Origin: Breviolum minutum Mf 1.05b.01
Taxonomy: Eukaryota > Sar > Dinophyceae > Suessiales > Symbiodiniaceae
Assembly: GCA_000507305.1 (NCBI GenBank)
Contig: DF239020.1
Span: 74,501-138,500 of the forward strand
Reading direction: 5' to 3'
Length of the DNA: 64,000 nt
Position numbers and translations under genes: made by a program. Under the pieces are notes generated by a model that searched no databases, was not told the DNA's origin, and worked only from the letters and a program-made list of their open reading frames with translations. Numbering within the stretch: the stretch's first letter is position 1; each line of letters starts with the position of its first letter. Below are positions 49,101 through 60,517 of the stretch, piece after piece.

Positions 49101-50962
49101 TTCTGGAAGGTTTTAGCATAGGGTTTTGGAGAGGAGGCTAGTTTAACTTTAGCCAGAAGGTTACCCAGGTATGAGTTGTGGTCCGATCCGGTTTTTGCAG
49201 GTTTTTGGGATGAGCTGAGGGAAGGTTCCCAGAAGGTTCGGTTGGAGATGTTTTGGGGAGAGGAAAATCCAAGATAAATTTGCGAGAAGGTTCCGGAATG
49301 CTCTGTACCCAATATATAATACGTATATTTAGTATAGAAACATCGAATAATTGCCAATTTCAATATTGGTTTCCAACATACTGCCCTCTTGGGGATATCA
49401 CCTGAGCTCATATCATATGAGATATGTTCCGATATCTTCCGTGCAAACATAGAAAGGAGTGGATTCAGAGATTCCATGGGATTCTGATGAAGGTCAAGCA
49501 GCTGAAAGCGTACCTTTTGATCGTCTTCTTTAAACTGAAGATCACAATACCAGCATCTTCGTAGCCAGTGACAAAACTCACTAGAATTGCGAGTTGCCAA
49601 TAGACATGGGCCACCCAAAATAGGAACTTCAATGCCACACTTTCACCAATTTCAAAAACTTGTAGTGGAATCACCACGAGGTCATATGCTAAAAGCATCA
49701 TGCCAAAGCTATCCCACCATGCATGAAAGCGACTTCCAGGGTGTTGAATACCATGGAAGCAATTCTTCAACCCCGTGAGTTTGACGATTTTGTCATCCTG
49801 CACTGTCTGGGCCGAGTAGACACTGGAGCGACGTGTTGCTTTGACGTGATTCCGGAGATCAGCCTCTAAATCGTCAGCCGCATTTGCCCAAAAAGCCCTG
49901 GGGTGAAACCACTTCTCCTCTTCTTTTTCTTCACCTGAACGGCATGAAACCACTCACTGACTTTCAACAACAGTTTCAAAAAGTTGAACTTTTAGGGAAG
50001 TTTTATGATGAAACCATGTGGAAAAAACAACTCAATCAACATGACAGATCGACTGAGGTCATATCTCATATCTTTCTCATGAACTCCAACTGTGCGAATC
50101 AATTTTCGGAATTCCCGCTCCGCGTCATGGGTGAATCGTGAAGCCACCAAGTGAGCCACCTTTAAAAAAGCTTCTGATTTTTAAACCTGTTGGATTTACG
50201 GGTTTATATAGGATATAGATATCGATATTTCGTGGGCTTTTCCCACCGTGTTTTTTTGGCGGTGTTAATACTGATATATTTCAAAGACCCAAGTCTGATC
50301 AATTCTGGTGGTATTTTTTGCTCATGTCACTTCCATCAAACCCCGCCTTCGGTGGAGTCTGAGGATTTCGATGCTGTCCTGTCCCACTTCCGGCCGTCCC
50401 CTTTGGATCCTTTGGGTCCGGAGCTCTGCACTGAAGCTTGGGGCTTTGGTTGGTCAGACATTTGCGACAGAAACAGCTGCATATCACGTTTTTGGATCTT
50501 GCATGCCTCAAAGTCTGGAAAATTTTCAGGGTTTTTGTTCAACGAAGCTGCGGCTTTGCTAGATGGTCCAAAATATCTCGGACTTCACATCCAAAATTAT
50601 ACATCTATTACCTATCATAAGTCCTATCCGACCCCCCTAAACAATCAACAATAAAAACACACCAGCCAAAAAAAACAAAAAATCCCATTCAAACTCCCAA
50701 CCGCCATTTTCAAGTGAAAATCTTCATTTTCCCTTCGGCTTCAAGTGGCTTGCAAATCCTCTTGGAAAGCTTCAGATTGCCATAATCCACCTTGGGCATT
50801 CAACTCCAAGATCTGCACCTCCTCCTCTGGCAGTGGGACCGTTTTGGGGTCCGTGAAGGATTTCGGTTGCATCACGGGAAGTCGTCCCTGCGGCGATGAT
50901 TTCGGAGAAGAACTCGGCACCGCTTCCGGCGAGTTCAGCTCGGTGAGTCGGGTCACCTCTTC
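43140..50962 (-). CDS. EAG/CNG-type voltage-gated ion channel
   Basis: Phase-linked exons: 50962-50791, 50547-50342, 50159-50054, 49934-49503, 48516-48399, (micro-exon 47974-47965), 47886-47822, 47223-47056, 46766-46691, 46333-46250, 46143-46003, 45767-45626, 45084-44949, 44787-44709, 44275-44219, 43868-43724 and 43414-43140 (stop at 43140-43142), about 803 residues plus any first exon. S1-S2: FGMMLLAYDLVVIPLQVFEI and FWVAHVYWQLAILVSFVTGY; S3: WFLFDAALVTLDWYLL; S4: ARLSRTARSLRFLR; S5: LLQLILSNHLIACFWFLLG; pore: HWAYAQLGVGQTEIEAVN; S6: ERIFSVIISFLALINFSTMV; C-linker: LLRSYLSYNNIDKDLSHRV; cyclic-nucleotide-binding fold: ACYYIADGECRYE and WMAEMCLWSPWIHLGDLVAQ. Membrane channel; the ion is not certain because the pore lacks GYG/GFG. 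GC donors occur at five junctions and GA at two. Confidence 0.85.
43933..43987. repeat. ACT/GCT trinucleotide microsatellite
   Basis: CAACAACAACCACTACTACT followed by GCT and ACT repeats, about 55 bases. It lies in the channel intron between exons 44275-44219 and 43868-43724. Poly-Ser and poly-Leu frames here are artefacts. Confidence 0.85.
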
Positions 50963-51354
50963 CTGCAGGGTGAAGGGTGACCGGGTGAAGGGTGGCGGTG
51001 GTTTTTTTTGACCCCCCCCAACGCTGAGAGAAACCTGTTTTTTTTATAGATGAATGTATTCAACTCAATACTTTTTGATATTGAAAACAACATTTTCCGG
51101 ATTGAAATGCAGAATTCAGACAAGTTGTTAGGTTTCATCTTCAAACAAACTCATGAGTTCTGCTTTCACTGTGGCCCAGTGGCTTGATAGATTTCGAAAA
51201 GCACAAACATTTTTTGGGAAATGTTTGCACAGAAATCATTGACTTTTTACAGAATTCAACGAACCATTTCAATCATATGATTTCATTTCCCATTTTGTGT
51301 CCACCTCCTCAGGTAAACAAGTTGCAACAACTTAGATCTTGATTTCAGATCTGT

Positions 51355-51514
51355 CATGTGCATGTGTAAGCGGGAATTGAAACAGAAAGCACCCTTTCCA
51401 TTGATGTAAACACCCCTCATCATTGCGTGTCGGTTCCTGCATGGCCAAGATGTCTGACTGATAACATCGTAAGAGGCGCTGGTGCAACTCATCAAAGTTG
51501 TCTCGTACACACAT
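51355..51514 (-). CDS. possible first exon of the ion channel
   Basis: From an ATG at 51512-51514, with an in-frame TAA a few codons upstream, the minus strand reads MCVRDNFDELHQRLLRCYQS then DILAMQEPTRNDEG. It lies 400 bases upstream of the first securely linked channel exon, on the same strand. The predicted donor (GAGGG|GTGTTT) does not give a matching phase to exon 50962, so either another exon intervenes or this is unrelated. Confidence 0.35.
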
Positions 51515-51659
51515 GGCGCAGGGTCCCAGTTACGAGTTCGCAAGTGGAACACTTGAAAAATTCGAGCTGAAAAACATGTAGCAAAATCATGCAAAGTCCA
51601 CATGTGCCTGCAATGTGGACGGATACTCCGTTTCAACAAAAAAACGTCTGTTGCTGGCT

Positions 51660-53500
51660 ATCGAGGTCTAGTGACATATGAGAACATTCCCCAAGTTGTT
51701 TGAGAGTCATTGTACTCACTTTACAAATCAACAAAACAAGGGAGAAAATTCTATGGATGAAACAAATCTGGCTTGAAGACTCGGCGGGAAAGTTCCCCCA
51801 CCCTGATCTTTCGCTGAATTGGTGGCTTGCTCACATATCCTGACCTGAAGTACGGGAAACAAAGGAATGATCAGACATGAGGGTGTGAAGGAGAATCTTT
51901 TCTGCGTTGAAAAGAGGATAGAACAAAAAAAAGGTCATGAGATATGGACCATTCATGGGTTCATGAGTTTTCATGAGCAAGATTCCTTGTAATGGGTGCT
52001 TCACCAGTGGCTCACATGGCAGCAAAAAAATGTCCACAACAACAGTCATGTTATGTTGTTGGTTTCCAAAAAAATCCGTTACACCCGCAAAGTTTAACTG
52101 TTTGCCCCTGAAAAATAGTGGTTGGAAGACTACTTCCCTATTGGTAAGGTAACTTTTCAGGGGCTACGCTAAACTTCGGGAGGGTCTTGTTTTTTTTCAT
52201 GTTTTTGTTTCTCCGTCAAAAATCAATTCAAGTCAATCCGTCATACTTTTTTTTTTTCGGACAACTTTCTTGAACACATCAATGATGAAAGATCCAACTG
52301 ATCTTGCTGACAATCAACTTTTTGTTCCCAGCAACTCAGGTGGCTTCTCCCAAGGAATTTTTCGTTTCACTGTCGCTAACATGGATTCCTGTTGATCCCC
52401 CCCGGAAAACCACGGCAAAAAAAAACACATCCAACCCATCTTCGCCTCGGTGCCTTCACAGCAACTGCAGCCTTGAAAGATGACAACAATCAATGGAAAA
52501 CAAATTGAAAGATCGATTGCATATGCATAAAATCTATTAAAATTCTTGCATAGATGGTCTAACATAGATTGATTCATGATTCATGTTTGGATGTTTATGG
52601 CATGTGTACGTTTTTAACGAACAAATTGAGCCATTAGCTAGTTGTGAAATTGACACCCCTAAGACCAAGGATCGACGGGATGATTGTTTGACTTCAATAC
52701 CTCTATTGCTCGTGAAAAAACACAGACACGTATATCATATACAAATCTTGCAACAAAAATATTTACCAACAATTCTGATACTTGATACGTACACTTGACA
52801 TTTTATCTACCTTTCTTAGAACTGTAGATCCTTTCTTTTCTATTCTGAATTTTTACATTTAACAACAACTACATCCGAAACCTATTTGTGCTTGTAAAAC
52901 ACATTGTCAAATCACTGTATGTCTAAATGGTCTTTCCTTTCTTGTCCCTCAACAACCATACTTCTAGACTACAATGTGTCTGTTAAAAGGATGCGTGTTG
53001 TCTAGTGGCTGCCACCATGGTTTTTCCCGCCAGGCCTTAGGGGCCACTTTTACCTCAACAATGGAACTGGCCTGCGGGAGGAACACTGGAGCTGCGTACA
53101 TGGTGAATCCCAAACTTTTGAAGCAACAGCGAAACGGTGTGGCCAAAAGTGGAGGATTTTTGGATGTGTAAAACTGTGAAACTTGTGGCCTCTTCTTGCA
53201 GTTTCTCCGCCTTGCGTGCCTGACATGTTGAGGGAGATGGTACTGAGATGGCCCCGAGCCACTTTGGCATGAGGTCGACATTAAACATGGGAAAAATCAT
53301 CTCATGATGCTTCATGCTTGGCACCTCCACTTATTTTACGATTCTCTTCATGACATCATGAACAACGATGAAAAAGCATACGGAAGTATTCAAAAAGCGT
53401 TGGCAGCTTTCATGCAATTAGTTGGTGTTTCTTTTTCTCGTGTCACATCTACAAACAGGCAAAACTTGCTTTTTATCTCCCAATTTTTAGCTTTCCATCC
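51660..53500. other. no gene recognised apart from a repeat element
   Basis: Apart from the inverted repeat at 52083-52184, this stretch shows only poly-T/A tracts and short open frames without a convincing acceptor-donor pair. It is likely intergenic or long-intron sequence upstream of the channel gene. Confidence 0.4.
52083..52184. repeat. inverted-repeat element, copy 2 of family shared with 18.0 kb
   Basis: The left arm ACCCGCAAAGTTTAAC..GCCCCTGAAAA pairs with the right arm TTTTCAGGGGC..GCTAAACTTCGGGAGG. Its centre (GTGGTTGGAAGACT) is shared with the copy at 17955-18085 in the same orientation. About 100 bases, with no coding content. Confidence 0.65.
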
Positions 53501-53513
53501 TCTTGTAACTATG

Positions 53514-53621
53514 ACACTGTTGATGGAAGAAATCCTGCACCACCTGGGATGTACAAAAACCCTGTAAATGATGGGATAAACTACTTGTGAACTGGTGCAG
53601 GATTTCTTCCATCAACAGTAT
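53514..53621. repeat. inverted-repeat element, copy 2 of family shared with 22.8 kb
   Basis: The ends ACTGTTGATGGAAGAAATCC and GGATTTCTTCCATCAACAGT are exact reverse complements, extended through TGCACCA / TGGTGCA: 27 bases of perfect arm. The centre TGTAAATGATGGGATAAAC matches the copy at 22829-22950 in reverse orientation. Perfect arms suggest recent insertion or continued hairpin homogenisation. Confidence 0.75.
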
Positions 53622-54127
53622 GACCATCCGTGGATAGGTGTTGTGCCTCTCGATCCACAAATTGTTCTTCCAAAACGTCAAAATCAAACATGGCGATTGC
53701 AAGAGCTAAATGCAAGATTTTCAAAATCTTAGCTGCATCCAAGAATGCAAGTCTCCACGCAAATCCAACCAGTTGCATCAAAGAAAGCAACTAGAAAACA
53801 TGCGTTTAAAGTTTCAAAGTCTTAGGACAAGATGCAAAAAATCAAGAATCCTGAGCTAAAAAACTTGTTGCAACAAAGGCTGAAGTTCTCATTTTTGGTT
53901 ACAAAAAGGTTTGTTATGAAGCTTTCTTCTTGCGCGCATGCAAAAGATACATATATTGTCAGAAATCTTTGGGATCAAATTGAGGCGTTGAACCGAAATC
54001 GTGTCGAAGCCATGAAGAAACACAACTGTTGTTGTCACAAGGGGCGACCGCTTCCCACAAAGAATGTACATACTAGCAGTCAAGAAAAGGATATATGGTT
54101 TTGCACATACATGAGCTTCGTCTTCAT

Positions 54128-54373
54128 CTACGGAATTATTGGGGATCTTTTGATGGATCCTGCCATATCTATGCATACCTCTAAGTTTGAATGTTCGACA
54201 GATGAAAAACATACAGATTTTTCTGACGCCAGCAGCGTACAATATTTTTCATCGATTTGCATAGGGTCTTCACCCTCAGCAGTATACCATTTCCCTTCAT
54301 GGCATTCAAAGTGCTTCTCCTGGAATGACTTGTAAGATTCGAGTGTCAAGGAAAAGACATCTCTAACAGCCAT
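54128..54373 (-). CDS. unrecognised frame with strong start context
   Basis: A minus-strand frame opens at an ATG within GTCACCATGGCT, an excellent eukaryotic start context, and reads MAVRDVFSLTLESYKSFQEK then HFECHEGKWYTAEGEDPMQI for 81 codons. Internal AG|G sites (TTCCAG|GAG, CTGAG|GGT) and GT donors could split it into smaller exons. No family is recognised. It could be the 5' end of a gene between the M23 peptidase and the channel. Confidence 0.35.
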   Translation of the reverse strand: MAVRDVFSLTLESYKSFQEKHFECHEGKWYTAEGEDPMQIDEKYCTLLASEKSVCFSSVEHSNLEVCIDMAGSIKRSPIIP

Positions 54374-54713
54374 GGTGACCCCTTTCTGTAGGGAAAAACA
54401 TCAATGCCACTACAATGAAGCTAAACCTATCAACACACTTGGATTCTTTTATTCGGAGCCCCTTCTGGCATAATACTGAAATGATATTTCACAATACACC
54501 TACAGTAAATGATGGTCCGTTTATTCCAACGAAATCTCACATCTTTCCATAGATACAGAATGGCCCTACAGAAATTTTGGATAATGGACCTCCAACAAGC
54601 TATAAACAACGATTTCAATCAAACATCATGGAGGTCGGCATTTTTTAGGTGCACTATTTGAGAACTGAACAGCAGGGTGAAAAACCCTTGCCATATTTTG
54701 AAGAATTCTTCAC

Positions 54714-55958
54714 CCCGTCCTGGCCAAATGCAAATGGTATGGAAGGGGCATCCACATCATCAGAACCATGTAATTCCTCTGCCGAGTCGGAGACAATTTT
54801 TGGAGAATTTTTGGAGGGAATTTTTTTGACCCCCCGAAAGAATCATGAACCGTTTTAGGGCAACATCAATCTGAAGGACATACCTTAGATATCAGTAGAT
54901 TGAAGGTAAGGATGGAAACGATTCTTCTTAGGCCTTCACCAATAAAGATCTTGCACATCTCCAAATCGACAAATGCCAAATCAAGCAACAGCATTTGAGA
55001 GGGACTTGTATCAAGAAACTTTCAAAGGGTAAGAGAAACATAGAGAAACTATAATGTTTCAGAAACCCCGGAAAGAAGGTCCAATGTCCCATTTCATTGC
55101 ATGTATCTAATGATTTGAAGAAGCAACTGCATTTACGTTGCAACTGCTACCTTCGTCCCGCCAGCAACTGGGCATCCCTGGCCACATGAAGATGTGCCGT
55201 GGGACAAAAGCCCACGTCTCCACTCCGCGCAATCTGCTGCCCCCGTGTAACGAGGTCACCCACATCCACCACTGCGGCCTGGCATGGCATCAATGTTGCC
55301 AATCCTAGTGTTCCATTTTCAAACAAATCAACCCATCGTTTTGAGGAACTTCTGCCCCACTTTGGTTGAGATTTGAATTTTTTGGAGCCTTGCGTGTATA
55401 TTAATCCCGGAAGATGATACCACCTGGTTGATCGGAATACCCTCCAAGAGCCAAAATGCACACTCTTTTTTCAGAGAACCAAATTCTCATCTCCACAAAC
55501 TTCAACGGGTCTAGAAGATTCCTTTTAATTTGTTGAAAGCTATGACATGATCAAGCATTCTTGGAATTCACAAAGGTGACAAAAATGAGGCGAGGTGGAC
55601 TAAAACCCCTGAAGCATATAAGGTAGGGAAACCTGAACTTCTCCATCATTTTCCGCACAGTTTTTCATTTGACACTACGACATGAAAGAAACATGTGACA
55701 CAAACAGATTCATCAAACGGACTTGATTTTCCTCCATCTGAATCAGGTCTCACTGGGTCACATAGACTTCACCTGTTAAAACCCAAATATCACTCCAACT
55801 TCGCCGAAAAATCCCACCACGCCCTGGTCTATGACTTGGAGTAACCCCAGCGACTTGGTGTTGGCACCACGCCTGTAGGTGCACATACTCTGCCCACATG
55901 CCATCACTTTGATGAATCGTGAGCTGATTCCACTTGAAGAAGTTCTCCACATCAATTC
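54714..55958 (-). CDS. M23 (LytM-type) metallopeptidase, partial
   Basis: Exon 55958-55873 reads NQLTIHQSDGMWAEYVHLQ and exon 55278-55151 reads AAVVDVGDLVTRGQQIARSG then DVGFCPTAHLHV. They join in phase 0 across a GC-AG intron and together give the core M23 pattern: H..DG..A.Y.HL, then GD.V..GQ.IA.SG..GF, then HLH. HLH carries the C-terminal zinc ligand and catalytic His of bacterial cell-wall endopeptidases. The upstream H...D ligand exon was not found. Exon 54776-54714 (DDVDAPSIPFAFGQDG) fits the family's following strand, but its phase needs one more exon. The family is mainly bacterial, so acquisition by transfer is plausible. The role in the host cell is unknown. Confidence 0.7.
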
Positions 55959-57439
55959 CTCACAGAAAAAATCAGACGAAATTGGATGGGAGCTTCGACG
56001 ATCCATGAAATGCGAATCTACAACTAGCTTTTGAGTGATTTAAGACTTTGTCTCCATTGTTATTGGGAACGTGCATCCATAAATTTATATGATATGAAAC
56101 TCATTCAACTTCTATTATATATCTAAAAAGTCTGAAACTAAGAGAACCATCATATCAAGTCATAGAACATCTGGAACTATTGAAATGTCTTTCTGTTCTT
56201 TGAACACCTGAGTGCAACATCACCTCTGCCGTTACAAGCCACAGCACGGTCCTGACACCGTCTCATCATCCCGACGTTGGGTCACCTTTCCAGCCCGGTT
56301 GTCAAAGAGAAAGCATGCAAAACTTGGAGTTCTGATAAGACTATGATAAAATGAGGAAAGCAGCATACATTTTATCATTCTATATTCTTTGTTCTTTAAA
56401 TGACCACACTTCCTGTGATTCATGATTTAATTTTTTTGTAAAACAACAAAAGCCAAAAGATTTGCGTTGGTTCTATCATCCAGTCTATCTCCTGAATGTC
56501 TCAGGCGAGTCATTCAAATAATTCCAAATCTTAGATTAGAGAAGATCATTTGTATCCCGAACCACCTCTTCTATCCAAGCGACAACACCATCTTGCATTG
56601 CCAAGACTGGCGTACCAACCTCATGTCATAACACAGGATTTGCTTTGGAATGCGTTGTGCGTTGTAGCAAAACTTTGAAGCACTCGAGCACTCCCAAGCT
56701 GATCTTAAGTTGATGCCTAGAGACTTTAATCTTGTGAATTCTCCAGGATGGCACTACTTGTATTTGATCTCACCTCTTCGACACTCCGTTTTTCTCAAGG
56801 CCATACCTTTCCCACCCAAAAAGCCCAGATGGCATTTTTCATTGCAAGCTGGTAGCCGGACAGTCAAAGTCTAAGGCGTAGTATGTGGAGGGGTGCGCAA
56901 AGTGCGTCAGCTTTCCACCGTGTCCTTTTTTTTACAGCGAAGCAACTTGAGAATGGAAAGACCAGCAACACATGATTCCTTTTCATAGGTATACCTGCGG
57001 TACCATACGGTTCGGTACCTAAGAATTCCAGTGTGACCAACCTTTCTGGAAGGAAAACCATGAATCTTTAGTAATGCTTTGGTGAGGGAAACCAATGGAA
57101 ATCGTCCCTCAAACCTAATTCTTTTGCTCCTAAAGTAGACATGATGCTGCAACAAATCACAACTCTCGCCAGGTGAAACACAAAAAAATGCAGCTGTAAC
57201 CGAGCAGTTCCATTGAAAAAATTGACTCAAGTGTTGGCACTCCTTGGGAACATTTGTAAGGACCTCCTTCCAAAGGGAAACCATAACCATAACCTCAGGG
57301 AAGCACCAAGTCTCAGAGCTGTGTCTATAAGGTTAAGTTGGTTCTTAAATTTAAACCATCCAAATCCAAGAATCTGGTTGATGAGAAGATGACTTTTGAA
57401 ACATCTTCGACATCTGTACTGGTTTAACAGCGTTCACAA

Positions 57440-57559
57440 AAAGGTGTTTCCAAAAATAGGGGGTTTTCCCCCGAATCATCCATTTTTTTTGGGTCTTCCA
57501 TTTTTTTACCATCCATTTTGGGGTAGCCCACCCCTATTCCCTATTTTTGGAAACACCCT
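57440..57559. repeat. inverted-repeat (MITE-like) element
   Basis: The ends AAGGTGTTTCCAAAAATAGG and CCTATTTTTGGAAACACC are exact reverse complements over about 18 bases around a centre rich in CCATTTTTTT. About 120 bases, with no coding content and no second copy noticed. Confidence 0.65.
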
Positions 57560-57747
57560 AATATGTTTAACAAGACGTCGCAACAATCAGCTGTGGACCC
57601 ATGGATCCAAGCAACGTTTCGGGTTTTCGGCGCAGGGTGAAGTTGATGGTTTCAAGACCACAATGTCTGAGTGAAGCTCCAAGGACCGCACATCCTGCGT
57701 TTGAAGGTGACGGTACATTATGTCACGTTCAAAAACACTAAATTATA

Positions 57748-57940
57748 GGGTACATATATATATATATATAATATCATACATACATATATAAATATCATAC
57801 ATACATATATATATATATATCATATATATATATATCATATATATATATATATATATCATATATCGTCATATATATTATATATAAATATCACACACATATA
57901 TATCGTATATATATATATACCATATCTATATACATGCACA
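57748..57940. repeat. TA/CATA simple-sequence tract
   Basis: Long runs of TATATA interrupted by CATACATACATA and ATATCATATATA, about 190 bases in all. No gene or splice signal is seen inside. A short similar tract follows near 58335-58375. Confidence 0.85.
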
Positions 57941-58142
57941 AATGATATCGTTTTAACATCATCCATCTATACAGCAATTCGGCAAACTGAAAAGGCTGGT
58001 CATGTTGGAAGGATTCTTTTATTTGGAATACATATTGCGGTGCTGCGACTGTTCATAGCACGTTTTCATAGCACATGTTTCACTGGGGTTTCTTGCATAA
58101 TCTTCCAAACAACCCAGTATTTTGGAACATGATTTCTGTCAC

Positions 58143-58246
58143 CTTGGTCTGGACTTTGCAAACATCCATGATGGATGTTGGAGGTACCACGAGCCTGGGG
58201 ATCAGCGATGGGAATCGCAGCTCCATAGAAGACTTCACGACCAACG
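58143..58246 (-). CDS. candidate exon, unknown protein
   Basis: Between TTTTTTAG and CCAAG|GTGACA, with a two-base prefix, the minus strand reads LVVKSSMELRFPSLIPRLVV then PPTSIMDVCKVQTK: 34 codons, fully open, with strong acceptor and donor. Nearby minus-strand segments at about 58.61-58.55 (AEQLHAVYHDEGFCWVVFT) and 58.47-58.39 (SEEAYKSSRPLCLAPQ) also look like exons of the same gene. No family is recognised. Confidence 0.45.
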
Positions 58247-59730
58247 CTAAAAAAGACATCTAAAACCTCGACAATTTCAAACAACCGTCCTGGAAAAATC
58301 ATGAACAGTTTGAAATGATTGCCAAGTTTAAAGATAATATATATATATATACATCATTACTACCATATATATATCTACACACACCTTATTTTTAGATTCA
58401 GGATTTCCTGAGGTGCCAAACACAAAGGTCGTGAGCTCTTGTATGCTTCCTCAGATCTGACCAGTGAAATTGAAGCAACCAAACAAAAAGCGTCTTTGAT
58501 TTTAGTCTCAATGTTAAGAAAGTGGTTGATGTAAGCAAACCTGGCTGTGAAAACTACCCAACAAAAACCTTCATCATGGTACACTGCATGGAGTTGTTCA
58601 GCCTGCAATAAACAAATCACTCCTATCACTGTCGTTTTAGAACATCTTTTGTTTTATGGTAAGGGCATCCTAGATAAATGCTCATTTCATTCGAAGAAAT
58701 CTAATATTATCAGCATCATGCATACCCGTCAAGTTGAGCGCCGGCAACCTAAACATCATTTCTTTGATCATTTCCAGCAAATTCCTCCATCTTCAAAGGT
58801 TCTGTTTCAGGTTCTTTCGCCGTTCGTCTTCAGAGAATCTATGAGACCTTTGGATTTGAAATATCTAAGTAAGTTTATTGTTAATTTCAAATCACAATCA
58901 ACCAATGACCTCAACTGCTAGTCTTATTGGGAAATCCAAAGCATCAACCTATCAGTTGTTTCATACCAAAATGGTGTCAAATGTAGGTATGTGAAACATG
59001 AGTGTGATGAATACCCTCCAACAAAAACTAATATATATCCCTACCTTGGCAAAAGGAAAATCATCATCAAACATACCCAAGGGGTGCAGGATATGTTAGT
59101 TGCCAGCAAGGGTATGTATTTTGGATCTTGGTTTATTTGAACCTTTCCATCCGAGATACCATCACCTCGGCGCACCTGGCCCGAGGAAAAACGATGTGAA
59201 CGTGCATAGCATGGGCAAAAGACGGAGATGTAGAAACACCTTGAGAAGCCGATCCGATGGAGGAAAAAACATCACGGCGATAAGTTGTGACACAACAACT
59301 AATATTCAAGAAAAAAATCTCCAGCAAAACACATACTGGTAGGAATTCAATTTATGTTAAACATTATTAAACGGAGGCTTTACCAAATGAAACCTCGTTT
59401 TTTTAGACCAAATAAGAGACAGGAGGTCTTTGGGACAACTTTTCTTCACGTTCCAGAAATCTGCCCTGCTGGATCACCATGGCCTGGTGTCATCCTTTGC
59501 GTTGATCACACTCAGCACCTGAAAATGTAGCCACTGGCAAGGCCCCCATCATCAAAATGCATGCTTTTTGCGGAACTCTCCCCTTGAACTCTACCTGTGA
59601 AGACAAAAAATAGAACCAAAAATAATATCTACTTCCAAACCAGCTAAATGATGGATTGACATTCAATTGTCACTGCCAACCGGGACCCATGCCTTTCTTT
59701 TGGGGTCAATGGAGAGATCGGGTAGATTGC

Positions 59731-59807
59731 CCCTCAAGCCGGCAGACTGCAAATCCTGGCAGGAACTGGTTTTTGGTCCATAGCCACGTCTTGGCAGATC
59801 CAACAGC
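59731..59807 (-). CDS. candidate exon, unknown protein
   Basis: After a TTTGGTAG acceptor the minus strand reads AVGSAKTWLWTKNQFLPGFA then VCRLEG before a possible GC donor. Open and protein-like; function unknown. It may belong with the exon at about 60.3-60.5 kb. Confidence 0.35.
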
Positions 59808-60334
59808 CTACCAAAGTCTCAAAGTCTCAGAAAAAACATCAACCTCACGTAACACTGACATTTCGATGCAGCAGATGCATCCAAGCCAAACAGCTCGAGT
59901 TCAAACCCTTCCTTGAGGTCAAAGCAACAGCAAACAAGGATGTTTTGAACAACAATTCTATATAATCAATGTATCGAACATTACAAAATATAAACTTGTT
60001 AATAAATCAATATAACTTATATCAACAAACTGCTGCCCAAACAATCAGAACCACCACCAACCGCTTTTTCGAACACTTGTGTCATAACAAGTATTACGAC
60101 TTGGCTTTTTCCTTCCCTCAAATCATAGCCCAAATCCATGGGCAGTTTTTCGCACCTGCAAACCGAGGATCCATGGTACTTTGCCATGGGCCACATGACA
60201 GCCTGGCCAATCACCTTCACAGAAACATCGAGAAAAAACATGAAAAAACAACCTCAAATCAATCCCCAACCACTTGAAGAAACCCTTTGTTTGAATAAAA
60301 AACTATGGAACAAAAATTAGGAAGATGACCTCAT

Positions 60335-60517
60335 CATCCCCAATGCCCGAAAATGGGGTCCCCAAACTGCAACTCCACTTTTTCAGCTGGAAAGTGTGCC
60401 TTCCAGTACGTTCCTGGGAGATCGCGAGCTCTGCCGAGCCTTGGATCACAAAGTTGCTGTATTTTGTGAATTTCAAATGGCTTTTCAAAACAAGCACATT
60501 GTCATGGCCATTCCACC
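60335..60517 (-). CDS. candidate exon, unknown protein
   Basis: From an AGTAG|GG acceptor the minus strand reads WNGHDNVLVLKSHLKFTKYS then NFVIQGSAELAIS and stays open for roughly 60 codons. The donor is not clear (several candidates lie between 60335 and 60420). The texture is that of a beta-rich domain, but no family could be named. Confidence 0.35.

Noticed and set aside
49052..49618. Long minus-strand frame running past the S2 exon of the channel
   Set aside because: It is out of frame with the channel S1-S2 exon over its 5' part, and its 3' part is intronic; the S3 exon is at 48516-48399.
53832..54335. 167-codon plus-strand frame with a hydrophobic segment
   Set aside because: It is superficially protein-like but has no family match and runs against the strand of all supported genes; an open minus-strand frame with a strong start context overlaps it.
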